A stretch of DNA of 64,000 bases from assembly GCF_000328665.1 (NCBI RefSeq), contig NC_019977.1:868001-932000 (forward strand). The letters run 5' to 3'. The notes under the pieces were generated by a model. That model searched no databases. It was not told the origin of the DNA and saw only the letters and a program-made list of their open reading frames with translations. This document shows positions 17,203-25,922 of the stretch, piece after piece (position 1 is the first letter of the stretch; the number at the start of each line of letters is the position of its first letter). The DNA is from Methanomethylovorans hollandica DSM 15978. Its GTDB lineage: Archaea > Halobacteriota > Methanosarcinia > Methanosarcinales > Methanosarcinaceae. The translations under genes were made by a program, and so were the position numbers.

Positions 17203-18644
17203 AAAACGGATGTGGAAGTATGGTGAAAGTCACTGATCTGAAAAACAAGCAGGAAGAAAGTTCATGTTGTATCGGTTCACACGATGATACTGGCACTGGG
17301 TGCCAGCCTGATAACGGAATGTCAGTTACAGATATTCTGCTCCCATCCCTTTCATCAGTACAGGCAGATGTATCAGAGACAACTGATGGTTGCAATTTCT
17401 CTGAAAAGGTTGTTGAAAATACATCTGGAGACAGATCAACGATCATTTATGATGATACAGCTTTTCAGCTTATTCAGCAAAAACTTGCTTATTTTGAAGT
17501 CATGTTCTCTGAAGTACAGCTCAAGATCGAAGAGGGCCTTTTGCAGAATTCTGGTTCTTTAAATGCTTTGAAAGATGAGATGTCCTCTCTTGCTTCAAAT
17601 AAGGAATTAGCTAAATTGAGGAAAGAATTCGATTCATTACACAAAAAACTAAGTAGAGTGGTAAAGGAAGAAGACACCTTCAGCAGTCAGTCCCTAAATG
17701 CTTCCAAAATCCCCCCGGATGTGCTCCAGATTACCTATTCAAAAACCTTGAATGATCTTTACAGAGCAATATTGAATATCTATGGTGACAGTGAAGCAGA
17801 AGCGATCGTTAATTCTATCAGGGACAAAGTCCGAGGGTTCTGTGCAGGTGTAGATTTTTTCCGGTTCGAAGAGGGTACCTTTGTTGTAAAGGAGCTTTCA
17901 GATGCAATACAGTCCAGGCTGGTTTCCACTAAGCAGATACATGGTACTTATATAGAGATATTTAAAAGAATGGCAGAATACGCTCCAAATTATGAATCCC
18001 AGGATTTCAGATCGTTTGTGGAAACAGGCAGCAGGGAATATTCAGTTGAGAAAATAGCCGAACATAATCGTCGTCTTAAGGACTTGGAATGTCTTGTAAA
18101 CAAATACTTGCAGGAGTTAAACAATGTTTCTGAGAACATGGGATTTATGGCACAGTTACAGAACCAGCAGCTTGAGGAGATAAAAGCCAAATCAGAGGAT
18201 ATTATCAATTTAAAGGACCAGATATCAAGCCTTTCGCATGCTGTAAATTTACATACGCGTCTTTTCAAGAAACTCAATAACAATTTGGAAAATATACACT
18301 CTCAGCTAGAATTAATAGAGTCTGGTTCTGATAACAAAGTGGTGGCACAGAATGTTCTGTCGATCTCTTCTATAATTTCTCCGGCTGTACCCTCACAGGC
18401 CGAGCTTGCAGCTCTGGCTGCATCTTTGAATGATCTGAGGGAACAAACATCACTGATGGTGTCAGAGCTGTATTCACGTGTAGATTCGGTTTTCTCAGAC
18501 GTGCATGGTACTGAAAGCGTTTCAAAAGAAGTGGCTTTATTACAAGAACAGCTTCAGAAGCTACGTTCAGACATACAGGAAGATGTGATGTATATAGATC
18601 TGGGTGACATTGAAGACTTTAATATTAATGAAGATGAAGAATAA
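17199..18644 (+). CDS. Coiled-coil protein of unknown function
   Basis: The 481-aa protein begins with a Cys-containing, low-complexity segment of ~80 residues, has predicted coiled coils at ~95-150 and ~285-395 (heptad-rich stretches such as LQNQQLEEIKAKSEDIINLK), and a globular middle part (~165-285, SKTLNDLYRAILNIYGDSEA onward) that was not recognised. The tail is acidic (DLGDIEDFNINEDEE). It is not a recognisable ArlC/D/E protein. Translational coupling to the roadblock gene suggests a scaffold of the same complex; inference. Confidence 0.65.
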   Translation: MKNGCGSMVKVTDLKNKQEESSCCIGSHDDTGTGCQPDNGMSVTDILLPSLSSVQADVSETTDGCNFSEKVVENTSGDRSTIIYDDTAFQLIQQKLAYFEVMFSEVQLKIEEGLLQNSGSLNALKDEMSSLASNKELAKLRKEFDSLHKKLSRVVKEEDTFSSQSLNASKIPPDVLQITYSKTLNDLYRAILNIYGDSEAEAIVNSIRDKVRGFCAGVDFFRFEEGTFVVKELSDAIQSRLVSTKQIHGTYIEIFKRMAEYAPNYESQDFRSFVETGSREYSVEKIAEHNRRLKDLECLVNKYLQELNNVSENMGFMAQLQNQQLEEIKAKSEDIINLKDQISSLSHAVNLHTRLFKKLNNNLENIHSQLELIESGSDNKVVAQNVLSISSIISPAVPSQAELAALAASLNDLREQTSLMVSELYSRVDSVFSDVHGTESVSKEVALLQEQLQKLRSDIQEDVMYIDLGDIEDFNINEDEE

Positions 18645-18660
18645 CTTATGGAGATACTGG

Positions 18661-19527
18661 ATGAGACTTTATCTTCGGGATCGGTCACTTCGCAGAGAAA
18701 AGGAAGATACCTGTACTACGGTGCTTGCAAAAAATAGAGAGCGCTCCATTACAACATATACATGGGATAGTATAATGCAGGGAATAGAGAAAATTCATCA
18801 GGCCGGAGATATCTCTTATGCTCTTTTCGTATCTTCAGAGGCAGTTGATTATCTTTATATAGAGATAGGAACTGCTGACCAGGAGGGTTTTAGTTATTTC
18901 CATCAGAAATTTGGGATGCCCTATAAATTCCTGCTCAAGAAATCCATTGAATCAGGCCATTTCCTGTTCGTGTCCATATCAGGAAAAGATAAACTCATAG
19001 GATTTGCAAGATTTGAGAAACTGGAAGAGCACATTGATAAAGAGATCAAGGGCAAAATGAATGTCGTACAACCTTCTTTATTCCTCTTGCGTAGTATGGA
19101 GGTTCATTCTTCTTTCCGCAACTGCGGAATTGGCAGGGTCTTATTCTCGACAGCTGTCTATTATCTTCAGGGTAATGTTCTCACAGTTCCAGATAATAAG
19201 GAAGCTGCAAACTTCTTCAAAAAAAAGCTTGGTTTCACTGAAATCACAGACACTGTTGGAATTTACAAACAAAAGTATGAAGGGCATTTGATATTGCCAT
19301 ATCCCAAAGCTGTTACTTTATGGCATGAGATAGCAAGCAAATATCCAAGGATCTTATATCCTGAGTTGATAGACCTCTATGAATCATTAAAATTTCGTCA
19401 TAACATGGGTAAGGCAATACCCTGTAATGATATTTACAGGTTTGAGAACTTGCTTGCGCAGTGTAATGGTATGCTAGCCAATGTAATGGAAAATGATATG
19501 CACCGTATGCTCATTGAATTGCGCTGA
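18661..19527 (+). CDS. GNAT-type N-acetyltransferase, paralogue of the one at 12253
   Basis: About 288 aa with the start placed at ATG 18661, which has GGAG seven bases upstream; in-frame codons further 5' would overlap the coiled-coil gene. The GNAT core has SMEVHSSFRNCGIGRVLF (R-x-x-G-x-G at ~153-159) and NKEAANFFKKKLGF. Pattern and order match the GNAT at 12253: a YF-x-K/QK-LGM/FGM block before the core and a Y-x-G-x-L-x-LP block after it; the zinc ribbon is missing here. Last gene of the train. Substrate unknown. Confidence 0.7.
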   Translation: MRLYLRDRSLRREKEDTCTTVLAKNRERSITTYTWDSIMQGIEKIHQAGDISYALFVSSEAVDYLYIEIGTADQEGFSYFHQKFGMPYKFLLKKSIESGHFLFVSISGKDKLIGFARFEKLEEHIDKEIKGKMNVVQPSLFLLRSMEVHSSFRNCGIGRVLFSTAVYYLQGNVLTVPDNKEAANFFKKKLGFTEITDTVGIYKQKYEGHLILPYPKAVTLWHEIASKYPRILYPELIDLYESLKFRHNMGKAIPCNDIYRFENLLAQCNGMLANVMENDMHRMLIELR

Positions 19528-19934
19528 CAGTTTTACATCATAAGGTCAATGTCATGTGACTGGAACAAGTATCATCTGCTGTCAGGTCCGCTGTCATCAT
19601 AAGTATCGTATTTGAAGCCTCAAAGGCCCGAAGCAAATTCACACAGAAAGCTCTTTTTTCTAAAGGCATAAATTCTCTTCTATCCTCAAAGGATGGAGAT
19701 TTCAGTCATATTTTTCCCGCAAAGGTTTTTATAATTGATATCATCCACAATTTGTTACCATAATTACTTTGTCTATAATATTTAGTAGTATGTTTGTGTA
19801 GTAATTATATTTTACTGTTCTCTCCATCTTTTTATCATTTCGCTCATTCAATTTTCCGTGCAGTGAATACTAAAGTATGGCTTTGCGAAAAGGTTAATAG
19901 TGATAGTAGCAGATTAATTCTGAGGTGGCATTGT
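19528..19934. other. Intergenic region, possible promoter only
   Basis: About 400 nt between the second GNAT gene and the 47-aa gene. An A/T-rich element (CTATAATATT around 19771-19781) may be a promoter. No gene, tRNA or clear hairpin was recognised. Confidence 0.4.
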
Positions 19935-20078
19935 ATGTCAAAATTCCTAAAGAGAAATAACGAAAGAAAAGGCGAAAAGAAAAATGAGGAATTGGAATCA
20001 AAATTAATACAAGATAACCTCTCTGAGCTCAAAGAAGAGCTGGTAGAACTTCCAGGCGGTGAAGACTTCGAGGAGTGA
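19935..20078 (+). CDS. Small charged 47-aa protein
   Basis: The start at ATG 19935 follows a strong GAGGTGG ribosome-binding site. The product is highly charged and helical (KRNNERKGEKKNEELESKLI then LKEELVELPGGEDFEE) with no known domain. Its end overlaps the beginning of the ubiquitin-like frame by 20 nt, so the two are probably co-expressed. Function unknown. Confidence 0.55.
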   Translation: MSKFLKRNNERKGEKKNEELESKLIQDNLSELKEELVELPGGEDFEE

Positions 20079-20301
20079 GCACATATCTTCTACGGTATCT
20101 CTTCGTATATCTGTGGAACCGTCAGAAGAACCGCCAAAAACCATGGTATTTCTAAGCGGAACGAAATACGAAGATGTGCTCAGGGAACTCAGGATCAACC
20201 AGGAAACAGTACTTCTGTTTAAGGATGGGGAACTAGTCCCATCAGATGGTGTTGCCAGTCCTGGCAACTTATCCATCATAAAAATAACTTCAAAAGGATA
20301 A
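20059..20301 (+). CDS. ThiS/MoaD/SAMP-like beta-grasp protein
   Basis: The ~80-aa protein has the beta-grasp order: a first strand SSTVSLRISVE, a second strand KTMVFLSGTKYEDVLRELRI, then NQETVLLFKDGELVPSDG and a last strand LSIIKITSKG. This closely follows ThiS/MoaD/archaeal ubiquitin-like small modifiers (pattern YEDVLRELGINPETVLVF-DG). Those proteins normally end in Gly-Gly, which is adenylated; here the end is Ser-Lys-Gly with a single Gly. The GTG at 20059 is the only upstream start giving a full first strand; a GAGGAG site at 20069-20074 lacks a standard start codon at the right distance, so the 5' end is uncertain. Confidence 0.65.
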   Translation: MKTSRSEHISSTVSLRISVEPSEEPPKTMVFLSGTKYEDVLRELRINQETVLLFKDGELVPSDGVASPGNLSIIKITSKG

Positions 20302-20327
20302 GTTTGTCCTCTTACAGAGAACAAACC
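20302..20327 (+). terminator. Hairpin after the ubiquitin-like gene
   Basis: GTTTGT and ACAAAC (20302-20307 / 20321-20326) pair, continued by CTCT/AGAG across a single mismatch, with a tiny TAC loop and an A/T-rich tail (TATTTTTAAA). It lies directly after the stop and is likely a terminator. Confidence 0.6.
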
Positions 20328-20347
20328 TTCATATTTTTAAAAAAAAT

Positions 20348-20560
20348 GGTTCTCTTCAACATCGTGTGGGTAATTTTAGCACCAATACATCACTGATCTT
20401 CTATAGGAGAACAATTCTCTGTATGCTAAATGCCTGTTGATATTAAGAATCGGAATCATATGACAGTACTTATCCTGATAGCCCAGATATGCTCAGTAAA
20501 TAAGAACACTCATTTATTCCAAATTCCATAGTATTTACCCACTCAATGTTGTGGAGATCC
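20348..20560 (+). repeat. 213-bp inverted-repeat element, copy 1
   Basis: The element begins near GGTTCTCTTCAACATC and ends near ACTCAATGTTGTGGAGATCC. The ends are imperfect inverted repeats (AACAT...GTGGGTAA on the left, TTTACCCACTCAATGTT on the right), the layout of a miniature inverted-repeat transposable element. It is non-coding and is similar to copies at 34635 (truncated) and 39226 (same length). It touches the end of aksA and may supply its 3' region. The parent transposase is not in the window. Confidence 0.75.
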
Positions 20561-20567
20561 GAAAAAG

Positions 20568-21740
20568 TCAAGTTCCCTTGACTTCTTTGATCATCTCTTC
20601 AAGTCTTGTACTGGAAATGCCATATTTTGTTTCTGCACTGTTCTTTACCTTTTCTATAAGTGTACATAGTGCTTCCTGGCTAAGGTCATAGCCCATACTT
20701 CTCACAATGCCTTTTAGTGCTTTTATTCCAGTGTGTTTACCAACTATCAGACGGCGCTGGCCACCGACCATCTCGGGACTGAACAGTTCATAGGTCCTTG
20801 GTTCTTCCAGTATGGCACATACATGTATACCAGATTCATGAGAAAATGCATGTTCACCTATGACTGCTTTTGTAACCCCGGGCTTAATACCGGAATATCT
20901 TTCCACTTTCTTTGAAAGGCCGGTAAGTTTTCTGGTATCATATCTGTCAATATCATATTGTACCCTGAGGGCTACAAGCACTTCTTCCAGTGAAGCATTA
21001 CCTGCCCTCTCTCCAATTCCGTTAACAGTTGTATGCAGTTGTTTGGCACCTGCCTCTGCAGCAGCCAGTGTATTGGCCGTAGCCATGCCCATGTCATCAT
21101 GGCAATGTATGCATACAGGGGTTTTAACAATTTTTTTTATTTCTTTAACAAGGTAATAGGTGGTGCTTGGGTTAAGAATGCCGATAGTATCTGCAATACT
21201 CACATAGTCCACCTTGTACTCTTCTGCGGCAAGGAAAGCACGTTTCAGTGTCTCTATATCCGTTCTGCTCCCGTCCTCTGCAGCAAACCGCACTCCAAGG
21301 CCATGGTCCTTTGCATACTGTACAGCTTCCATAGCAAGTCCGAACATCTCTTCATAGCTTTTATGGTATTTGTGTTTGAGATGAAGTTCTGACATGGCAA
21401 TGAAAATACTCACAAAGTCCACATCACATTCAATGGCAGCCTCTACATCGCTCACCCTGGAACGTGCCAGACAACACGTTTTTGCATTGAGACCCATGCT
21501 GGCTATCTCTTTTACAATTTCCTTTTCAGTCTGTGAGACAACCGGAAAACCGGATTCTATTATCTCGACTCCGATAGCATCCAGTTCAGATGCAATGTCT
21601 GTTTTCTCCTCCCTCGTAAACACCACACCGGGAGTCTGTTCCCCATCGCGCAGTGTCACATCGCAGATCTCTATATCCAAGGTCTTAAGATCAAGGAACT
21701 GCATCAATCCATTCAGTGAATAATCTTTTGTTAGCACCAT
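20568..21740 (-). CDS. aksA: Homocitrate synthase (coenzyme B synthesis)
   Basis: The 390-aa enzyme belongs to the LeuA/NifV/AksA family. The start region has CDVTLRDGEQTPGV (metal-binding Asp and catalytic Arg), the metal-binding HCHDDMGMAT motif and the downstream VNGIGERAGNASLEEV block. In methanogens AksA makes homocitrate and its longer homologues for the heptanoyl chain of coenzyme B; citramalate or isopropylmalate synthase would usually show a C-terminal regulatory domain, absent here. The gene appears isolated, with no aksD/E/F nearby. No unusual features. Confidence 0.85.
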   Translation of the reverse strand: MVLTKDYSLNGLMQFLDLKTLDIEICDVTLRDGEQTPGVVFTREEKTDIASELDAIGVEIIESGFPVVSQTEKEIVKEIASMGLNAKTCCLARSRVSDVEAAIECDVDFVSIFIAMSELHLKHKYHKSYEEMFGLAMEAVQYAKDHGLGVRFAAEDGSRTDIETLKRAFLAAEEYKVDYVSIADTIGILNPSTTYYLVKEIKKIVKTPVCIHCHDDMGMATANTLAAAEAGAKQLHTTVNGIGERAGNASLEEVLVALRVQYDIDRYDTRKLTGLSKKVERYSGIKPGVTKAVIGEHAFSHESGIHVCAILEEPRTYELFSPEMVGGQRRLIVGKHTGIKALKGIVRSMGYDLSQEALCTLIEKVKNSAETKYGISSTRLEEMIKEVKGT

Positions 21741-21872
21741 ATATCTATCACTTTCAAAAGGGCCTTAAGTTTATATAACTGCAAATGTGTGAAGATGTTA
21801 AATATAATTTTCGCAATCAAGCGATAACATTATATTCAAAATGACCGGTATGCCACTACCAACTCAAATAAA

Positions 21873-22703
21873 TCAGGCAAGCTTGTTCTTCACTTTCTCG
21901 TAGAAGCCATCGATGGGCATTTTTACAAAACATGCCGGATTTCTGGCCCTTGTAAGCGTTATCACATCATGTTCATGAATATGATATGTGTGCTGCCCGT
22001 CCAATACGATCACAGCCTCTTTTTCAGGCATTGTCATTGTAAGTCTTATCTTGCTGCCGCCTGGTACAACCCATGGTCTTGCTGAGAGCTTAAATGGAGC
22101 AAGAGGTACTATCAATGTTGCATCCACCCTTGGATCGATTATAGGTCCACCCGCGCTCATCGCGTAGGCCGTTGAACCTGTTGGGGTTGCTATTACAACT
22201 CCATCTGCACGCATTTCATCGATCTGGGATTCATCCACACATACACTGAATGACAGTATCTTTGCAGGCCTAGAAGTGATCAGCACCAGTTCGTTAGTAG
22301 CACACGGAAGATAATCCTCATTGAGCTGGACAGCAAGTCTGGAGCGCTCCGTGCATGTAAAGCCTTGCAACACATCCGCTATAGCTTCCATAGCTTCCTC
22401 AGGTTTGACATCCACCAGAAAACCCAGTGTACCCATGTTGATAGGAAGTAATGGCAGAGGATCATCCATTTTGGAAATGGTCCGAAGTACAGTTCCATCC
22501 CCGCCGACCGAAATAATGAGCTCCACACCCTCCTCCCGCATAGTGTCTATTGGAATACACGGATACTTATTTTCCAGATGTTCAGCAGTCCTGGGGGAAA
22601 GGAATATATCAACTTCTTCCCTGAAACGGGCAATTATTTTTTCTACCATCTCAAGGGCTTCATGCTTGTCATATCTTGATACGACCCCTATCTTCTTTAT
22701 CAT
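21873..22703 (-). CDS. nadK: NAD kinase
   Basis: The 276-aa protein has the diagnostic GGDGTVLRT loop (in LIISVGGDGTVLRTI), NMGTLGFLVDV, and ATPTGSTAYAMSAGGPI, all family markers for phosphorylation of NAD to NADP. Length is normal. It ends 4 nt after the phosphatase gene upstream, and the two are probably co-transcribed; some archaea encode NAD kinase fused to an inositol-phosphatase-type domain, so adjacency fits a functional link in NADP(H) control. Confidence 0.95.
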   Translation of the reverse strand: MIKKIGVVSRYDKHEALEMVEKIIARFREEVDIFLSPRTAEHLENKYPCIPIDTMREEGVELIISVGGDGTVLRTISKMDDPLPLLPINMGTLGFLVDVKPEEAMEAIADVLQGFTCTERSRLAVQLNEDYLPCATNELVLITSRPAKILSFSVCVDESQIDEMRADGVVIATPTGSTAYAMSAGGPIIDPRVDATLIVPLAPFKLSARPWVVPGGSKIRLTMTMPEKEAVIVLDGQHTYHIHEHDVITLTRARNPACFVKMPIDGFYEKVKNKLA

Positions 22704-22707
22704 CTAA

Positions 22708-23508
22708 TTATCTCCTGGTAATATCAAGGATTTGCTGATGCGACCTGCCATTCGTGGCCACCATATATACACGGTTCAAAACATTATCCTGAAGCAGCAG
22801 CTTGCTTCCTTTTTCATCACTGACGATACCTCCTGCCTCCTCCAGTATGAGTGTCCCGGCAGCAACATCCGTAAGACGCAAAGAGCCTCGCACATCCACG
22901 AACGCATCCAGTTTTCCGCAAGCAACATAGCACAGTTCAAGGGAAACACAGCCAAGGATGCGGATCCTGCGCACTGCCTGACAAAGACTGGTCGTCTCGG
23001 TCACATGAGGATGATAACCATATACACTGACACAGAAGTCCATAAGGTCCGATCTAGCTGATGTATATATCCTGTGTCCGTTCAGATACGCCCCTTTGCC
23101 GAGCTGCGCACAGTACACATCACCTGTAGCAAAGTCTTTAACATACCCAAAACTGACCCTGGAAAGAGAGGGATTGGCAATAGCTATGGAAATACTGTAG
23201 AAAGGGATTCCCATTGCAGCATTATGAGTTCCATCAAGGGGGTCCATGATCAGAGCAATTTCTGGATTGCAACCGACAATCCTTTCTCCACACTCCTCAC
23301 TAATTATGCGTAACGAGCAACTATCTTTTTCTAATTCCCGGATAATTGCGCTTTCAGATACGTCATCAATGAGTTTTGTGGGAGTACCATCGGCACCAAT
23401 GTACAGGGTAGTATATGCTTCGGGCGTCCCCACAAGATCCTTGATGGCTTTGTATGAGGCTGCAGAAACCCTTTCGCAGAGTTCCAACAGCTCTCTATCT
23501 ACCTGCAT
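22708..23508 (-). CDS. suhB: Inositol monophosphatase / fructose-1,6-bisphosphatase family protein
   Basis: The 266-aa protein is an IMPase-fold phosphatase with the metal-binding series: ISEECGER (Glu), IMDPLDGTHNA (Asp-Pro-Leu-Asp-Gly-Thr) and LTDVAAGTLILEEAGG. Archaeal members often act on both inositol-1-phosphate and fructose-1,6-bisphosphate, and some have NADP phosphatase activity, fitting its position next to nadK. It follows the GAPDH gene by 13 nt, giving a gap-suhB-nadK group. Confidence 0.9.
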   Translation of the reverse strand: MQVDRELLELCERVSAASYKAIKDLVGTPEAYTTLYIGADGTPTKLIDDVSESAIIRELEKDSCSLRIISEECGERIVGCNPEIALIMDPLDGTHNAAMGIPFYSISIAIANPSLSRVSFGYVKDFATGDVYCAQLGKGAYLNGHRIYTSARSDLMDFCVSVYGYHPHVTETTSLCQAVRRIRILGCVSLELCYVACGKLDAFVDVRGSLRLTDVAAGTLILEEAGGIVSDEKGSKLLLQDNVLNRVYMVATNGRSHQQILDITRR

Positions 23509-23521
23509 AAGAAAATGGGTT

Positions 23522-24529
23522 TCAGATACCCATTGCCTTATTTGTCTTCTCTATGGACCTTGCACCATTGCTCTCAAGTTCCATCATTGCCCGGATAGCA
23601 TCCACGTTCTCAGGGATCACATCTGATTCCTGGTGGATGCCCTGGAAGAAGTACAGCTCTCCTTCGTCTATTGTGACGGACTGCTCCCATATGCAGTTCT
23701 CCCACATGTCCCCGCGTGGGCGTCCCAGGTCTTTTCCAAGCTCCATTATTTCGGCGGTGGAGGTAATTCCCTGACCAATGAACCTTATACGAGATTGGGC
23801 AGCCAGCAGATCTGCCACTTCTTCTGCAGTGCACTGCTTGTCCATTTCTATGTTCAGGCTGTGCAGGTGCATAAGGGTGGTAGACAGTACCACAGCCGTA
23901 GAGGTGATATTGATGTGAGGAATGACAGATTTCACATCAGGTCCGTGGTGTGAGGGCAGTTTGATAGGACTTGGAACAATAGCATTTATTGGCCCTTTCT
24001 TGACATCGTTGGGATCGGCGGCTCTGCGCATAAGTGTCACACGGACCTTCTTTATTCCAAACTCCTGATCCAGCGGATAGATCACCCTGCACAGTCCTGT
24101 AGTATTACAGGAGACAACCCTTACAAAATCCCTACCCAGGGCTTCCTCATAATTGGCATCAGCGTTGAAAGAGCAACCTGCAAGCTCGTGCTCCTCTCCT
24201 CCCTGCCAGATGGCCTTAACACCCGCTTTTGTATACAGTGCCTTGTTCTCGTCACCAAATCCCCCGGGGGTGCAGTCAACAACTATGTCTGCAGTCTGTA
24301 TCATGTCCTCAATGGTTCCGGAAGCGTCTACACCGCCTGTTTCCATACCTTTTAACTTGTCTGCAGGGGCATATACCTGATAGCCTTTATCCAGAGCCAC
24401 AAAAGCCTCGAAGTTGGGCTTTGTCTTGGAGATGCCTACGATTTCCATGTCCTTCTGCATTTGCACAGCGTCTGCAACACGTTTGCCTATTGTTCCATAG
24501 CCATTTATAGCAACTTTTACTTTTGACAT
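23522..24529 (-). CDS. gap: Type II (archaeal) glyceraldehyde-3-phosphate dehydrogenase
   Basis: The start is taken at ATG 24529 (MSKVKVAINGYGTIGKRVAD) with AGAGGT upstream; an in-frame codon 57 nt further up lacks this. The ~335-aa protein has the N-terminal Rossmann GYGTIGKRVAD and the catalytic SCNTTGLCR (nucleophilic Cys). Archaeal type II GAPDH is NADP-tolerant and works in gluconeogenesis in methanogens. It is the first gene of the gap-suhB-nadK group. Confidence 0.97.
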   Translation of the reverse strand: MSKVKVAINGYGTIGKRVADAVQMQKDMEIVGISKTKPNFEAFVALDKGYQVYAPADKLKGMETGGVDASGTIEDMIQTADIVVDCTPGGFGDENKALYTKAGVKAIWQGGEEHELAGCSFNADANYEEALGRDFVRVVSCNTTGLCRVIYPLDQEFGIKKVRVTLMRRAADPNDVKKGPINAIVPSPIKLPSHHGPDVKSVIPHINITSTAVVLSTTLMHLHSLNIEMDKQCTAEEVADLLAAQSRIRFIGQGITSTAEIMELGKDLGRPRGDMWENCIWEQSVTIDEGELYFFQGIHQESDVIPENVDAIRAMMELESNGARSIEKTNKAMGI

Positions 24530-24687
24530 TGACAATACCTCTTTTCTTTTTATTGCAAGTACATTATATTGACAAAACCTGTTCATCCAAACTTGTATTA
24601 TTCAATATTTGCATTGAATAAATCATTTGATAATTAAATGTCATTAAATGTAATTATATGTATTTTTACTTATTAACTAAACAATGG

Positions 24688-24876
24688 TTATTTACTAAGT
24701 ATAACGATTTCCCCTTTTGAGAAGTCTATCGATCTGATAAAACCCTTTAAGTTTGTCCTGTCTCCAAGTATACCTGTCAGTTCTATGGAATCTCCTTCCA
24801 CCATCACCTTTGTGACGGATTCCATAACCATCTGCCGGGTACTATCCTTTAGAAGTATTACATTCAATTCGCACAT
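24688..24876 (-). CDS. CooT-family small nickel-binding-type protein
   Basis: The 62-aa protein starts MCELNVILLKDSTRQMVMES; ATG 24876 is chosen because it gives the family start MCE with an AGGTGA ribosome-binding site. The body (VEGDSIELTGILGDRT, then IRSIDFSKGEIVIL) matches CooT/DUF2097-like beta-barrels; in Rhodospirillum CooT binds nickel through the second-residue Cys for CO dehydrogenase maturation. Family assignment from pattern; metal binding is inferred. Placed right after the DUF89 gene. Confidence 0.7.
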   Translation of the reverse strand: MCELNVILLKDSTRQMVMESVTKVMVEGDSIELTGILGDRTNLKGFIRSIDFSKGEIVILSK

Positions 24877-24892
24877 AAAGGTCACCTGATTT

Positions 24893-25768
24893 TTATTCAC
24901 ACAGTCTTGCCACAGAATGGCCCACATCCACGCCTATGTGTCTTGCCACAGGTTTGCACTTGGCCTTAAGCAGATATGCTATGGGCCCCATTTCATGTTC
25001 TGTGAGAGTTTCATAGTTTGCCATTCCTTTGCTGATTATTAAAGATGCATCCCTGAAAGCATCCAGAAGTTCCTGGGGCGCTTGTGACATGTCCACTCCT
25101 ATTGAACCGGAACCTGTGGTAAGGACCCTGTCAACCTTTTCATCGATCCCCAGCTCTATTATATCCTTCATTGTAACATCAGTAAGTATAGGTTTTCCCC
25201 TTACCACCAGAGTTACATGACCCCCCAATTTTTTAATAATATCGAATACCAGAGTATCAAGCAATATCTCGCCACAATTGTCTGCTATATATACTACATT
25301 ATCCAGCATATCAAACATTCTGGATGTATCATCTATATTCAGTCCCCTTATAAAATGCTGCCTGAAGGTCTCATCGAACAAACTGATGGGAACTTCAAGC
25401 CCCATTACTCCGAAATCAAAGAAGTTACCGATCACAGCTGCAAGTACAGCCCGCCTGAACAGTTCATTGTCCGAAGGATCACCATCATAGACCATAGACA
25501 TTGCAATGGGAAAAACATTTTCAGCGGTCCTGTTGCAGACTTCTTTCATATCTCTGTAAGGATCGCTGTCATTGAGCAGCTCATAGGCCCTCTGATGCAT
25601 AGAAGTGGATACTGAAGCTGCCGGGACACCTGGGGCATACGTATCATTAAGTACCCGGATGCATTCCTGCATGATCCTGCCTATAAGTATTTCATCGTCA
25701 GTGGACAGTTCTGATTCATAGTGGACCCTTGAAAGCAGACAGTATGAGCATTGTGGATCGACTTTCAT
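24893..25768 (-). CDS. DUF89-family metal-dependent phosphatase
   Basis: The 291-aa protein has the DUF89/AF1104 features: N-terminal CSYCLL, then VVYIADNCGEILLDTLVFD with the acidic metal-binding motif, LVVRGKPILTDVTM, and LIISKGMANYETLTEH near the end. Members are Co/Ni/Mn-dependent phosphatases thought to clear damaged phosphometabolites. It overlaps no gene but lies 16 nt upstream of the CooT-like gene. Confidence 0.85.
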   Translation of the reverse strand: MKVDPQCSYCLLSRVHYESELSTDDEILIGRIMQECIRVLNDTYAPGVPAASVSTSMHQRAYELLNDSDPYRDMKEVCNRTAENVFPIAMSMVYDGDPSDNELFRRAVLAAVIGNFFDFGVMGLEVPISLFDETFRQHFIRGLNIDDTSRMFDMLDNVVYIADNCGEILLDTLVFDIIKKLGGHVTLVVRGKPILTDVTMKDIIELGIDEKVDRVLTTGSGSIGVDMSQAPQELLDAFRDASLIISKGMANYETLTEHEMGPIAYLLKAKCKPVARHIGVDVGHSVARLCE

Positions 25769-25922
25769 GATTAGTTCCTGCTTAAAGCGTTTTTATAATC
25801 AGATGCATCCAAAATAAGTCTGTTGTCCGGTTAATACCATGCAACTAAAAAGTTCTTTATATTAAAAGGCAGCTGAGGATAATGTTTATTGTAATTTGTA
25901 ATATTGGCCAAACCTGATAGGA

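Noticed and set aside
3450-19527. Complete archaellum operon
   Set aside because: Archaellins and a CheF-like protein are present but no arlH/I/J, arlF/G or arlCDE genes and no cheA/Y/R could be recognised, so it is not a full archaellum or chemotaxis operon.
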